The notes: a model not told the origin generated them from the sequence alone. A stretch of DNA of 64,000 bases from Daucus carota subsp. sativus (GCF_001625215.2 NC_030381.2:36144689-36208688), one strand, 5' to 3'; counted from the stretch's first letter, positions 11,455 to 25,006 are shown. Program-made: numbers and translations.

Positions 11455-11765
11455 ATATGCATATAAATCATTCAATTAAAGTCAATAGTTCATTTATCGA
11501 GTGATATGAGAAAGAATTTGGTATAAGATTTGGGTCGGATACATAACATTACTTTCAAATCTTAGTTAATAATGTTTGGATGTTCTACTCACATTAACAA
11601 CACAAGTACTCCAAATTTTGGACTACCAATTTGTTTTCAATTTGGTTTTTTTGAATATAAATCTTATATCTTATATATGAATCATTTAATTAAAATCATT
11701 ACTTTATTTATTACATGATATGAAAAAGAATTTGATACAAGATTTGAGTCTGGTACATATATAAA
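11455..11765. repeat. Pair of degenerate direct repeats upstream of SAMS
   Basis: About 90 bases at 11460-11547 (including GAGAAAGAATTTGGTATAAG) recur at about 11676-11760 as GAAAAAGAATTTGATACAAG in the same orientation. Both are preceded by AATCATT.AATTAAA and followed by GATTTG.GTC.G.TACATA. They may be remnants of a terminal-repeat element or an old local duplication. Confidence 0.5.
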
Positions 11766-11935
11766 AATAATCCAAGAGATTATGTTCATATTTTATGCAT
11801 CATTACATCCCCTTATTTTTGCAAAAATATAGGAGCTACTGTACAAAATAGCAGGGTTAAAACGGTAATAATGAAGAAAAACAAGGAGAATGAACCTGAC
11901 CCGTATTATGTAGAAGGTGGATCTGTGAATTGGGC

Positions 11936-11943
11936 TATAAATA
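11936..11943 (+). promoter_or_regulatory. TATA box of the SAMS gene
   Basis: TATAAATA inside GGGCTATAAATATCACCC, about 30 bp before a pyrimidine-rich leader and about 120 bp before the first splice donor. This is the usual arrangement for a strongly expressed plant gene. Transcription would start near 11970. Confidence 0.65.
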
Positions 11944-12056
11944 TCACCCTCTCCTCGCCTTCAAATCTTGCCCAGCACAACTACAGCCCACCCACCGGAC
12001 CTTTCTTTGTGGAGATATCTTTACATTACTCCCCCTCTTTCTCTCTCTCTACAAAG

Positions 12057-12565
12057 GTACTGTTCTATTCTCTTTGTATATACATACAGCTTCTGTATCT
12101 TTAGATCTTACATTTACTGTTCTGTTCTGTAGTAATGTTGAATTGCTTGTCTGATGTCAAATCTATCATGTTGGAATGTGTTTGGTTGTTAATTTTAAGT
12201 TCTTTTAGTTTGAAGTAGTTGCTTATAAGCTCATTTTAGTTGTAGATCTGTTGCTTGTTTTTGTTAGTTTGTTGAGTTGTTTAGCAGATCTGATAGTTAT
12301 GACATGTTAATCATTTATAAATTTTATGTATTAATAAAATTACGTGTTGACATGCGCGATTGGATAGTTCAAATGGTGTGTTTACTGTTTGTTGATATCT
12401 GGGTTCGACTTTTGCTTACCGGACAAAAAATTTTGTGTTGCGTAATTAATGTTTACTTAAGTTATTTAGATATGTGTGTGTGTGATTGTAAGATTGGTTT
12501 TGGAAGTGATTTTTAGTGAGGTTCGACTTGGATTTGAATTAAGTGTGATGTTTGTTACATTGCAG
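12057..12565 (+). other. Leader (5' UTR) intron of the SAMS gene
   Basis: Donor ACAAAG|GTAC at 12056/12057 and acceptor TTGTTACATTGCAG|AA at 12565/12566, two bases before the start codon. It is T-rich, as plant introns are. Leader introns of this type are common in plant SAMS genes and often raise expression; that role is inferred here. Confidence 0.7.
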
Positions 12566-12567
12566 AA

Positions 12568-13743
12568 ATGGAGACCTTTTTGTTTACTTCTGAGTCTGTG
12601 AATGAGGGACACCCCGACAAGCTCTGTGACCAGATCTCGGATGCGGTCCTTGATGCCTGTTTGTTGCAGGATCCTGATAGCAAGGTTGCTTGTGAGACGT
12701 GCACAAAGACTAATATGGTTATGGTGTTTGGTGAGATTACCACCAAGGCGACTGTGGATTATGAGAAGATTGTGCGGGACACTTGCCGTGAAATTGGATT
12801 TGTTTCTGATGATGTGGGTTTGGATGCTGATAACTGTAAGGTGCTTGTTAACATTGAGCAACAGAGTCCTGATATTGCTCAGGGTGTCCATGGTCATTTG
12901 ACTAAGAAGCCTGAGGAGATCGGTGCTGGTGATCAGGGGCATATGTTTGGTTATGCTACTGATGAGACCCCGGAGCTGATGCCGCTTAGCCATGTTCTTG
13001 CTACCAAGTTGGGGGCTCGCTTGACTGAGGTTCGCAAGAATGGGACTTGTGCGTGGTTGAGGCCTGATGGTAAGACCCAAGTGACTGTTGAGTACCAGAA
13101 TGATCATGGTGCTATGGTACCTATCCGTGTGCACACTATTCTGATCTCGACTCAGCATGACGAGACTGTTACCAATGATGAGATTGCTGCTGATCTGAAG
13201 GAGCATGTCATTAAGCCTGTTGTTCCGGAGAATTATCTGGATGAAAAGACCATCTTTCACTTGAACCCATCTGGTCGCTTTGTTATTGGTGGACCCCATG
13301 GTGATGCTGGTTTAACTGGACGCAAGATCATCATTGACACCTATGGAGGATGGGGTGCACATGGTGGCGGTGCCTTCTCTGGCAAAGACCCGACTAAGGT
13401 GGACAGGAGTGGTGCCTACATTGTCAGGCAAGCTGCAAAGAGTATCGTGGCTAACGGGCTTGCACGTAGGTGCATTGTGCAGGTTTCATACGCCATTGGT
13501 GTTCCAGAGCCTCTATCCGTCTTCGTAGACACATATGGAACTGGAAAGATCCCTGACAGAGAGATTCTGAAGATTGTGAAGGAGACCTTTGACTTCAGGC
13601 CCGGAATGATCTCTATCAATCTTGATCTCAAGAGAGGTGGTAATGGTAGGTTCTTGAAGACTGCTGCCTATGGCCATTTCGGAAGAGACGACCCTGACTT
13701 CACATGGGAAGTGGTGAAGCCACTCAAGTGGGAGAAAGCCTAA
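12568..13743 (+). CDS. SAMS: S-adenosylmethionine synthetase (methionine adenosyltransferase)
   Basis: Makes S-adenosylmethionine from methionine and ATP, releasing phosphate and pyrophosphate, mainly in the cytosol. SAM feeds methylation, ethylene and polyamine synthesis. The 391-residue product has the normal family length and no coding introns. Visible hallmarks: [19 protein letters not shown] at 8-26 (ATP and methionine binding), signature [16 protein letters not shown] at 119-134, and the glycine-rich loop [16 protein letters not shown] from 266. The ATG follows the leader-intron acceptor by two bases. Codon use is richer in G and C than the surroundings, consistent with high expression. 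All active-site motifs are intact, so it should be functional. I cannot say which paralogue it is within the plant family. Confidence 0.98.
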   Translation: METFLFTSESVNEGHPDKLCDQISDAVLDACLLQDPDSKVACETCTKTNMVMVFGEITTKATVDYEKIVRDTCREIGFVSDDVGLDADNCKVLVNIEQQSPDIAQGVHGHLTKKPEEIGAGDQGHMFGYATDETPELMPLSHVLATKLGARLTEVRKNGTCAWLRPDGKTQVTVEYQNDHGAMVPIRVHTILISTQHDETVTNDEIAADLKEHVIKPVVPENYLDEKTIFHLNPSGRFVIGGPHGDAGLTGRKIIIDTYGGWGAHGGGAFSGKDPTKVDRSGAYIVRQAAKSIVANGLARRCIVQVSYAIGVPEPLSVFVDTYGTGKIPDREILKIVKETFDFRPGMISINLDLKRGGNGRFLKTAAYGHFGRDDPDFTWEVVKPLKWEKA

Positions 13744-15039
13744 GATAGAATTATAATTTGGAGAAACAAAAGTTTGGTTTTTTCATCTGCTGCTGCCTGC
13801 TGGTGCTGCTGCTAGTTATTAGTATTTTCCTTTTGGCCTATTATCTAAATGTTTGTTTTGCCTTATTTGAACTGTTTCATGTGGTTTTTCATGGAAGGAT
13901 TTTAACTTTTGATGTTCTTAGAGAAAGTGGGGATTTTAATGATGCTATACAGAGTTGAAGTTATTATTTGTCTCTTCCTATCATGCTTTGTGAAATATAT
14001 TATCATGAGAATCATTTACATCTGAAGAAGATCCCAACTGCCTCTCTTTTGAAAGTGGTCAGTGGTCACACCTCATTTAAATAGAAACAGGGTGTACATA
14101 AATCAACTTAAAGAGGCTCTCAATCAGTTAATCTGACCATGTCAGCATGATCAATCAAATTTAAACTTGCTAGTATGGTCAGTCAAATTTAAAAATTAAT
14201 TATGAGTCACTTTAAATTTGTAATATCCGTGCCTTGCAATTAGAGTTGTAGTCGTTTTAAATTTTTCTACATATTTTAAGGTGTATAGAAAATATAAATT
14301 AAGTTTTGAGTTTTTTCTGAATAAATAGAAAATTCATATATATTTTTTATTTAAATACGTATAAAATGTCAAAGTGATCACTAATTTGAGATACAAAGAG
14401 TAATATTTTTAAATCTAGATCCTTGCGTATTTTTATTGTAGCTGAAAAGTATTAATTCTGAATTTTTTATGTGAATGCGATAATTTGTTCCCAAATTTTT
14501 TGCTTGGGTGAAATACAGTTCTTGCGTGTACTCTGCACAAAATGTCTGATGATCCAGATTTTATGTGATTCTAGAAAATCCGGTTGTTTTGGGGGAAATC
14601 CGGGCCAGGCTTTTCTTACATCCAGGCGTCAATGAAATAGTCTATTTAAATTATGCAGGCCGGATCAAATTGGTCATATAAATTGAATATTACTTTTTAC
14701 ACGTCAATCTACTAGAAATTAAAAAATAAATAAAATCAAACTGTCTGTATGACTTGTGAGCTCTACTATCCAATTGTCTCAGGACCACTGCTAGAGTCAG
14801 AGGAAATGTCGCAACACAAAACGCACGAATTATGTCCAAAATAACATATCATCTTGTGTTTACATTTGAAAAATCGTACAAAATGCCACATGATTTGGCT
14901 TTTAAGGAGTAAAACGCAACACGGTCTGATGTTCAGCTTGATCGTGTAGCGTTAAAAAAGAAAAAGAGGACAAAGGTCACATGATTTAAGCATTTTGGAT
15001 TGTGAAATGACTGATCACAGTCATCTTCTCCTACGCTGG
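13744..15039. other. SAMS 3' flank and intergenic DNA
   Basis: The first 250-300 bases are T-rich and probably hold the SAMS 3' UTR. No clear polyadenylation signal can be singled out. The rest, to the hAT-type element, shows no gene. Confidence 0.45.
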
Positions 15040-15747
15040 TAGGGCAGAGCAAAAAACCGATTTGTAACCGAAACCGAACCGAAACCGGGAAAAACCGGAG
15101 AAAACCGATCCGAATATAACCGATCCGAAACCGAAACCGGAAAATTGAAAACCGATCCGATTTAAATGGTTTGGTTCCGGTTATACCTCCCAACCGAACC
15201 GATAAAAACCGAACCGAACCGGTTATTAAAATAATAATAAAATAATAATTAATATATGTAAGATATAATGAATATATAATCTATATCATGTTTGAAAATC
15301 AATAAATCTATTCAAATTTTTTAAAGGAAACATAAGTCTGTGTTTTATCTCATGCTCACTGCTGGTCTGTCACTCCCAATGCTGTGTATGTCTAGGCCAT
15401 GAGGTTCTGATATTTACTATAATATATGGTATTCTGGGTGAGCATTCTGGTTAAAAGCTAGTTTAGCATTATTGGCAGGAGTTCCTTGAGTTAAATAATG
15501 TTATTTTTGTTAGACTTCGTATTAATTATTATGTCTGGATTATGTGTATCAATTTGTCTCAACCATGTATTATTTTGCATATTTATATTTGTCGGTTTTA
15601 TAACCGAACCGAACCGATTATAACCGAACCGAGGTTTTTTAAACCGAAACCGAACCCGAACCGGCGGTTGCGGTTTTCAATTTTAAAAACCGAAGATATA
15701 TGGTTGCGGTTCCGGTTTTATCCCGAACCGGCCCATGCTCACCCCTA
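15040..15747. mobile_element. Complete non-autonomous hAT-type element with AACCG-rich ends
   Basis: A 708-bp element flanked by a perfect 8-bp direct repeat TACGCTGG (15032-15039 and 15748-15755), the target-site size of hAT transposons. Left end TAGGGCAGAGCA; right end on the minus strand TAGGGGTGAGCA. About 170 bp inside the left end and 150 bp inside the right end are packed with AACCG/AACCGA words, mostly in the same orientation on both arms. The middle (about 15240-15590) is ordinary AT-rich DNA. No transposase is encoded, so it depends on an autonomous relative. Confidence 0.85.
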
Positions 15748-16917
15748 TACGCTGGTATTTGAGACTATTTTCTTGAAAATTATGATAGCAAGCTTCAGCA
15801 TCCTATGATTTATTGCAAAATTTAATTCCTCCGATAAACTAACTGCTACAATCCTACTATCCAACTGTCTCAGGGTATGTGTACATAATTTGTGTGTGAT
15901 TTGTCTTGACTGTTCTATCTATCTTGCACTGTATTGTCTAGCGTCTGTTTAATCGGGAAAAATGGATCTAATATCCTACATTGCACGTTCTGTTCATTCC
16001 TGGAAATCAGGTATTCATGTCGGTGTGTTTGTTTTGGAACAAAAATATGTAATCCTGTTGCTGTTTTTGTATGGGATGCAGCTCCTGTTTGATTTTTTTA
16101 AAAAACTTCTAAAGATTGATGAGTAAAAAGTAATTTCCAATTTTTATTCGACCGAACAGGCAGAAAAAATCTGGTTCAGCCTGATCTGGTCTGAGGATCT
16201 TAAACAGACTACTCCTTCCATCCTCCGTCGTTTATATTAACAAATGAAAACTCGTCACGCGTTTTAATACTCGCGTAGAATATAATTCTATAAAATTTAT
16301 TTTTAAAATTTTCTTTTTCAGAATAAAAATTCAACTATTAAATTTTTATTTAAAAAAGAAAATTATAAAAATAAGTTATGGACTATACATTCTAGGAGCT
16401 CTAAAACAGGTATCGAGCGGTGGGGAAAAAAAACGTATAGAACAGACAGAAAGAGTATACAGGAGTGTTTCACTGACCCAAATTTTTCAGAAATTTAAGA
16501 GCCGAATAAAATCTGCCTATTGACATTTTATGCATCAGCATCACTAGTACGACTGCAGACAAGTAAGCTTGGGAATAAAATATCTCGAATTTATAACCAA
16601 ACACCCATTACAAACACGAATTATTTTTAATCTTCCACAATCTGCATAAGCAGCACCCCGCAAGCAATAATCTAGCTCACTTGTAAATTTCATATTTACA
16701 GTGTTATACTGAGGGGTGCTCGCATGGATTTTCATCCTTAAGTGCGTATAAGCTCAGGCATATATATACAGAAACATATGCAACAGCCACTAAATCCTAA
16801 TTTCAAGAATTCAAGTTCAGCTCTTGTAACTTATTTCTAAAGTAAGAGATTGCAAAAACACAAACGATAAGAGTTCCGAGTCCAGTCAGTACAATGCACA
16901 CACTTGTATTTCGCTTC
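15748..16917. other. Intergenic DNA and 3' flank of the SPL gene
   Basis: No gene seen. A single CTACTCCTTCCATCCTCCGT end near 16208 is probably a lone Stowaway-type terminus. The last 150-200 bases before 16918 should include the SPL 3' UTR (minus strand). Confidence 0.4.
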
Positions 16918-19900
16918 TTAGCTTGATCCAAACTTCAGATGCTCCCATCTGAATGGCTGGAACACGTAGAGAACCTCGGGTGAGCTTTTGAAGAGCAGAG
17001 CTACGCATACACAAACAGCTGCAATAGCAACCATGGCGAGCATTGCTGGACGATATGATGCTAAGGATCTTCTGTAGTTGCCATAAGCCAACTTTTGTTC
17101 GCACAAGTTGCAATTTGACTGGACAAGTTTCATGATGGCCTTTTCGGTTTGGAAGCTAGAAACTTCAGTAGGTTTTGGTCCACCTGGGAGTTTCTGTTTG
17201 ATGGTACCAGGGATGTCAACCACTACATGTCCCTGTCCTGATCTCGTTTTCGTTTTCTTTTGGATCATGTTGATGTATGAGTGACAGCCTCGCTGGAATG
17301 CATAGTCATGGGGTGTCAGACCTGCACCATCGCGGGCATTTTTCCAAGCTTCAAGTCCCACCTGAAGAGTTACAGACCAGAACATCAGCACTACTGCAAC
17401 TGCTGTTATATTATTTATACTCTAAGAGGGAATATGAAATTAAAGAAATAACAAAGGTGTGCAGGTCACCTAAATAATGTATGATATAATTAAATTAGAA
17501 AAAAGATTAGCAACTACTTTTATATATTGTCGAGGATGTGCCCATCTTAAAGGCATGTTTAATGCTCTTTGTATCGGGAATATCTAGTCAATTTATATTC
17601 GATTAAATTATAGAGAAAGTGCATGCGCCAAGGGTAAAGAATATACCATTTGAGGATCATCAGTCAGGGCATCCAAGACAGTCTCATAACCACCACTGCT
17701 GGCTGCTATGTGAAGAGGAGTCAAACCCCCAGGTCCAGCTGAGTCCGGCCTGAAGATATGACCCGGTAAAGTTTGCTCCGGTCCATATTTGTCTATAACA
17801 TTTGCAGGGATAAAACTCAAAAGAGCTTGTACCATGGGCCTGCAGTTTCTCTGTACAGCTCTGTGGAGGAGGCCGATATCTAAAAGTGCACGCTCAATGT
17901 TTGGATGTTCTCCAGAATCAACAATACCACTAAACAATATGCAGAGAAGTTTCTTAACCACTGCACACCAGTCATGGTCTAAGGAGAACTCCATGAGATA
18001 CCTGAATCGTTTGAATGAGAATAAATCAAGGTTCGGATCATTGGGTCCTAATCTAATTTTCAATTGAGTCCTGTGAAGAAGCCAGCCCATCTCATGTACA
18101 AACTCCAAAGCTTGGTCATGCACCTCCAAATGTTCAGTTTCCCCCTTAATACCAGAAGTAGTTTCAGCCAGCTCTAAAGCACTCTCCAGAGTGCAAATTT
18201 CAGAACAAACATCCTTCTCGGCGACTATGAATGGGAAGAAGCTGGTTCCGAGAGTTTGGTCCTCAACCTAAGGAGATAGACAAGCAAGTTACTCAGATTA
18301 GATACATCTATAATGTGAGCGACCAAATCTGAGAGACTGAAACCCTTTTTTGCAGAGTGAAGGAGGCAAGACATCACCTCAATGAATCCTCTTCCCATAA
18401 CATTTGGTATAGAGCATGGGAAGCTAAGGGACTGACCCTTATCACTCTCAGATAATGAACCACATCCATCCATTAGTTCTGAACAGCTTTGCTGAACCAG
18501 ATACATCCCTTCAAGTGCACATAGTATCCTGTAACAAAAAGAATTTTGTCCATATTTGTATACTAAGCCAAACAAGATTTCACTCCAAGCCCAAGTGGTG
18601 TGATGTGGCATACAAACACAAAAATTGTACCTTGTAGACTGAGACATGTTGGAGCCTTTAACCAAAAAATTAGCATTCTCAGACACGGTAACTGCTATTG
18701 GCCTGATGCTCGATATATTGCAGTTTTTGTCATTGGTTACTGTTAATTGTGTGTCTAGAACAACCTCACCTACAAATTAGGAGACAAAAGTAAGAGACCT
18801 CTTGAGCAGTTATTGCCCACTAATATGATGGGAATAAAAACAGCAAGAACAGAATTGGTCAAAAATAAAAATTAGGAACTGACCATCATGTACAAATGCT
18901 ACACGATTTTGCACCCTGGTATAAATCCATCCTTCTTTCCAGAAAGAGTCAGAGTCCAGAAGCTTCCGTAAACTGAAGCTTAAATCGCTACAGACCTACA
19001 CCAAAGTAACTAAAAATAAAAGGCAGAACATCAAATAACATGCCTAGATATTCAAGAAAGGCTCGACACTCTCACACAACTAAACATCTGGTGGCTACTT
19101 ACTAAAGATTCCCCCTTTAGTCCACAAACAGTTCCTCTTTACATAAGAAGAAATGCACATCTAGCTAATCATTTAGGGATAGTGATGAAGGAATCTTTAA
19201 TATCTGCAGAGTATATTTTAGTATTTGAGGAATAGAATTGAAATTGAAGCATGGTTGAGCCTTAGATCAGAGAAGGTTCTGAGAAGTCATCCAGATCACT
19301 GAGCCCCAGTTTTGAGCTACAGTTTTAGACCTTTTATTAAACTAAAGGGAAACCTTCCATCATCCGAACAGAGGCAGGCTCAACAAAGTTGATACGGGTG
19401 TTTCATCAAAAGTAGGGCAATAAAATTGTACGATAAAGAAGCTTAGCAGAACTTACCACCTCCCATGTGGATTTTTCCATTCGGAGATATATTGTTAATA
19501 TGACACATCCAGGTCTTATGTAGCTCTCTATGTCTGTAGGACTGTGCGCTAACCAGCCAAGAATCTGAAATTTTCCATTTATTAGACAGAGTTATACTTA
19601 CTTTTTTTCTGCAAGAAATTATAGACACTTCAATCGAACATGTAGCTGATAATGAATTACCTGACTTCGCAGGACAAGGGGGAACTCGCTAGGATTTTTC
19701 CCAAAGAGTTTGAAAACAATTCTATCCGTACGAACCTGAACTAACTGAAAACATAATTAGGTATCAGGATAAACTCTTTTGCACACAGGATAAGTGACAA
19801 ATCTATTATAGTGTACAAATTAATGCACATAGATTTATGAAAAGTTTTGCTGGCTATTGTATGAAAAATAATTCTACAGTTTTCTCTTACTTCATGCATA

Positions 19901-22900
19901 ATAAGTTAGTACTTCGTATCAGATGATAACTCAGGAAAGCAGGTGCATGTGATATGCAACAGGGAGATGGACCTCACAAAAAAAAAAAAAAGAATCCTTT
20001 GTGTTTATAACATGAACCCATGCTTGATATAATCTAAAATTCATTCATGTCAATAAAACTTCATATTATGACATTCCAGCTTTCAGTTGTTACTTGTTAC
20101 AACCAACAAGCAGATGCAAATAATAGGCAATAATACCTGAGCCTCTCCACTGGAACTAGATGGTGATTGAGTAGATAGTGATCCTGAATTCCCACTTGTC
20201 TGAGGGGGGCTTGATTTGTCAGAGTCTTGGTGTATCCATATAGGGTAACCAGCAGATCCGTTTTCTACACATATTGGGGCATCAGATCTCTCCAAAGGTT
20301 CCATACATTCTTCGGAATCATCATAAACATCATTCAAGTCAAAGTTAAGTTCTTTTGTGCTCTCCATTTTTGCGTTTGAAGCATTTGCATTCGCTGCGAT
20401 GCAGTCTTTAGTGGGAAAATGAATATTGGAGAGTTGAGCAGGCGGAGTTTGAAATTTTCCACCAGAAACATTATCCACAAACTCTCTCTTTTGGGTCATT
20501 CCAGATGAAGGCATAACCGTACATTGTCCGGTAGGTCTAGAAAGTTGCTACATATTCATAGATAAAATGTAATGTTAGTTGGATAAACAATCCAAGAATT
20601 TTCAACTCAAGTAAAATTTCTCACCTGTCCTCTAGATGCAACAAAATTTTGCAATTGCAATTTCGAAGACCCATTCAATAGCCCAGAAAGATTCCCTTCG
20701 TTAATAGTACCAGCAACACTTGCAAGGTTCTTCAATAGATGCGAAAGAAGATCCTGATCCTTCATTTGATCAGAGCTATCAGCTGCAACTCATAAAAGGA
20801 CAGTCTGTAAGTTCAATAACAATTATAAAAATGTCACAAAAGTATCCAATTGAAATATAAAATTAGTATCCGAAAATCAAACTAGCCCAAAAGTCTGGTT
20901 GTTAGTGGGCTCTGTGTTGAAGGGTGGAAGTTCAAGAATGAGGTGACATGAAAAATAAGTTAACGGAAAAAACACAAATGATACATTAACAGGGAAAATA
21001 TAAAACGTCGTTCTTTACTGTGCATCACGTTATTCACCATGACTTTGTAGTTCAACCATAAAAGTGATCCGTAATGTAATCAGTCATCCAACAAAAGTTG
21101 CCTGGAAATCTTAAACACCCCCAATCTGAGCTGCTATATACAGAAACATGATTTAAAATGGCAAACATGAGTAAAGTAGTGGAAGCAGCAAGACTCAAAT
21201 GGCAGGAAATAATTACAGAATATCTATCAAAGGGGTAAAACACTTCCAAAATGCCACAAATGTCTGACAATCACTAAATTCTAGCTGCCAACACTCTAAA
21301 AAACCCTCTTGAATCCTAATTTTCAAGATGCAAGGAATATATGCACATCTATATACAATTTAGCTCCTAAAGTGAGGACCTACTGCCATACTTTAGGTAT
21401 AATTTGATATCCCCTGTTTTCAGAGACAGATAAAACTCCTACAACTAATTGCAACAAAGTCCTAGTGACTGCAAAAAATTTGAAGTTCTAGCAAGCAATG
21501 TGAAAAGGGGGAAGTAGAAAAGTACTGAAATGTTGAAAAACAATACAAGTGAGAGACGGCCATTTATGCAAATTCTCCACTTTGTATCTACCTCCGCGGA
21601 TCAGAGTTCTCCCTGACAATTGTAGCCTAGTATTCCCTCATGTTTTATTTAGAGAAGGAAGCATGAGGGCAGGGTCAAATACTAGATCTTGTGTAACAGA
21701 AATTTACTTTGTTTTAATTATGATTAATTCAGATGTATAACATCTAATTCCTTGTGAATAATTATGACCCATGGTTTGTTTGTTACCTTCTGATATCCTG
21801 AATAAAAATTCATATCAAGCTCGGTAGATGTATAAACTCAATTATCTTTTTGAGTCCATTAGGTGGTAGCGCTAAGTGGTCATCTTTTGCTTGGTTAGAC
21901 TGGTGACTAGGCGCAAGCAGTAGAGAAGCTAAATATGACACAACCTAGGTAAATGACTGCCCTATGTGTGTAAGCCAAAAGACTAGAGCAAAATCGCTTA
22001 CAGAGTTGGCTGTTTTTGCATATCATTTGAAGTTGTTAACTTTAACTGAGTTCTGTTTCAGGAACCCTTGAAAATTTGTGACTTATTTAAAGTTCTGGAA
22101 AATTTGCTTTTCCCAAATTATGAGTAAGGTCTCTCACCATTTAAAATAGATTAATACAAAGAAAGATGCGCCACTATGAGAAGAAGGTTATGCTACTCTT
22201 GCTTTGCTGCAGTGGTATATTTTGTTTGTCTGAGAAAGATACATATTTATATAACCAGGATCCATAGGTGTCTTCCATCGAGAAAGCTTTACAGATGTCC
22301 ACTAAACCAAAAGACGGGATTATGTTTATAATGGAGATAGAAAGTTATTGATGGACCCATCTGCTCACTAAAAAGATGAAAGTGTTATATTCTTGTTGCA
22401 TTGAAATAAAACTTCTGTTTTTCTGAAATAAGCAATAGATTACAGCAACAACTCCACAGGTGCAAGGGGATATTTGGCTGGACTTGCTTTCTAACTTTTA
22501 TGTAGGAAAAGGATGCTAGGAGTAGATCCCAAGCAAGATTATTAAATCAAAAACAAACGAAATCTCCGAAGACTACCACAAAAATCAAAAGAACAGTTTC
22601 CTACTTTCCTGGGATATCAATGCAAAGAAGAATGTGAGAAATACTAAGAAACTTATACTTACTGTGCATATTGGAGAGTATCCTTAGAAGACTAATCAAC
22701 AAGTAACTGTTACTTAGTTCATCATTCACTGGTACTCCAGTATTTGAATTTTCTGGGTGCGTCTTCCTTCGTCGTTTATTATGACCTGCCAAACGCCTGC
22801 GACAACTTCTTTTCCCTTCATCAAACTCTTGGAGAAGGTGAAACCTGTCCAGAGTATACCCAAAAAAAATAACAATTATTCATTTGAAACTGCTGTACTC

Positions 22901-23576
22901 AAACAAATAGGATACTAATTAGATACAGCTAAAATCTATACACAACAGAAAATTCTGAGCAATCAAATTTTGTGAGTTTCATCACAGCTTGCGAGTTGCC
23001 AGTAAAAGTGTAAAGTATTCTTTCCACTCGTACTGACCTGCTACATTGTTGACAAAACCTCTGCATCGCACTTCCAACCATTGCTTTGGTGGCCTTAGAA
23101 TGAACAGCACACACCTTGTGTCGTCGATGATAATCTTTTGCAGAGCTCAAATCAGCTCGGCAATCATCTACCTGACAAACTGCGCCACTGGATGCAGAGC
23201 CACCAAGTTTGGTTTTCTTTCCACTCTTTCCGTTCCAATTTTCCACTTCTCCATTAGCTACAGGGTACACCATTCCCCCGAGATTTAAATTAAGGGATCC
23301 AGATTCATCATCTAACTCATCATCATCAACAACGAAAACCCTCCTCCGCTTCTCTAGTTCCCTCTGTTCTCTCTCATTTCTTAAATCAATTTCTTCCGAG
23401 CACGAGGAAGAACTATTGGATAAACCTGTCACAACAGGAATCTCTGGTCCAATGGGAAAAAACTGCCTACTCCTACAATCTGCTGCCACTGATCTCAATG
23501 GAGCAGCTGTAAACTGATCACCATCCCATTTCCAATCATTCAAATCCCACTCCATATTTTTCCGAATCGCCTTCAT
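16918..23576 (-). CDS. SPL: SBP-box transcription factor, SPL1/SPL12 type
   Basis: Nuclear DNA-binding protein that recognises GTAC-core sites. Coding exons (minus): 23576-23038, 22844-22663, 20782-20625, 20547-20137, 19735-19661, 19564-19457, 18995-18884, 18769-18631, 18528-18378, 18267-17647, 17361-16918. All have GT-AG borders and sum to 979 codons plus stop. The SBP domain lies at about 134-211: Zn ligands C134, C139, C156, H159, then C175, C178, H182, C194, with a basic nuclear signal [17 protein letters not shown] at 191-207. The first intron splits the domain after CQQCSR, as in other SPL genes. The long C-terminus holds ankyrin-like text ([13 protein letters not shown] near 806; [13 protein letters not shown] near 846) and a hydrophobic segment at about 938-956. 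Size and architecture place it with SPL1/SPL12, the group not targeted by miR156; I saw no miR156 site. Confidence 0.95.
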
Positions 23577-25006
23577 TACAGGAATCAGCAGGCCTAAAAT
23601 TTCAGCAACCTTGCCAAATTTTGACTCATGTAATCAAATCTTAAACTGCATAAAAGCCAGAACAGCCCCAAGATTAGATTAAATAGTAAATAAATCAATT
23701 CACAAAGTAGAATACAGTACTTACATCACATAAAGATCCCAAATCCAATAGAACCCTACAATCTTGAAATTGAACAAACTAAATAATCACTTGAACCCAA
23801 CCAAATTAACCTCTTATACCCCCAAAATTACAAAAACAGTACACTTACAAATCCTTGGATCCAACAAGGCCAGCCCACATAACAAGAACACCCCAATAAA
23901 TAAACAAACACACAAAGAATACAAATTTAGCTCAACAACAACAATCCAAACTACAAACCCACAACTAAATTAACAAAAAGATCCCAGCTTTACATTTCTT
24001 GCACCAATAATCATCATATTTCAAAAGAAACAAGTAAAAAAACACAGAAAAAAACAAACTTTAAGGGAGGAGAATAAATTAGAGGTTGGAAAATAAAAAT
24101 TGCAGCTTTATAATATAGAGTGAGAAAGATTGCTGGAAATGAAAAATTGAAGAGAATATATAGGCAAGAATGAAGAGAGGAAAATTAGGTGCAGAAATAA
24201 ATAAGGGGCACTGAATAATTTAATCAACTTGTTTGTTCTGTGCAATGTATGTATAGACAGAGCAGAGCATTGTTAACTGCAAGTATTTACTGTTTGGACT
24301 TGTTTATAGACTTGTTTATAGCGTCACGAATCTAATTCTTGTGTAGTGTTGAGTTGTACTACTTCTTGGGCAAGTCTGCAGTAGTTTTCGGATGTCCAAT
24401 TTCAAATATAATTTTGTAGTTCAAATCACTACATCATATAATTTTCATTCATCTATTATTATTTAACACCACATAATTTTTAGCGTTTTGAAGTTATATA
24501 TTCTTTTATACTAAAACGTCATATCATATTACGTTCTATAATATTTTCAACATGATAAAAATGCTCGATTATCCGCAATTCACAAGTGACATTTCGAGTT
24601 TTTTCTTCCGAAAACATAATTTGTAAAAATTTGAGTATATAAGACATTTTCTCTGATTTTTATATAATAATCCTCTAGTATAAGAGGCAAATTTTCACTT
24701 TTTGAATAAAATTTAATAGCTATATTTTTTATTTTGGAAAAAAAATCAAAAAACAATATATAGAAATATAATTTTTTTCATCTAAAATTTAAAATTTAGA
24801 TGTTACTCAGGAAAAATCAAAAAAATAATATACTAAAATATATATTTTCCATCTAAAATTACGTACAAAAATTAAAAATGGCCATTATTTTCAATCGTAG
24901 TCTTTAAACATGGGAAGTTTACTCATTTCAGAGAAATAACTAGTGGCTATTAGTAACTCATTATTACTTTTAATTTTTGTGCTAAAATTTTATTTTCAAT
25001 AATATA
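23577..25006. other. SPL leader and promoter region, then AT-rich spacer
   Basis: Bases 23577 to about 24130 are A-rich on the plus strand and are most likely the SPL 5' UTR. Beyond that there is AT-rich spacer with no exon or complete repeat that I can define. Confidence 0.45.
24155..24162 (-). promoter_or_regulatory. Candidate TATA box of the SPL gene
   Basis: On the minus strand the text reads GCCTATATATTCTC, about 590 bp upstream of the start codon. A transcript from near 24125 would have a long leader, perhaps with an intron, as SPL1-type genes often do. Inferred from position and sequence only. Confidence 0.4.

Noticed and set aside
12466..13299. 277-codon open frame on the minus strand opposite SAMS
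   Set aside because: It is a shadow of the SAMS coding sequence, whose plus-strand translation matches the family end to end.
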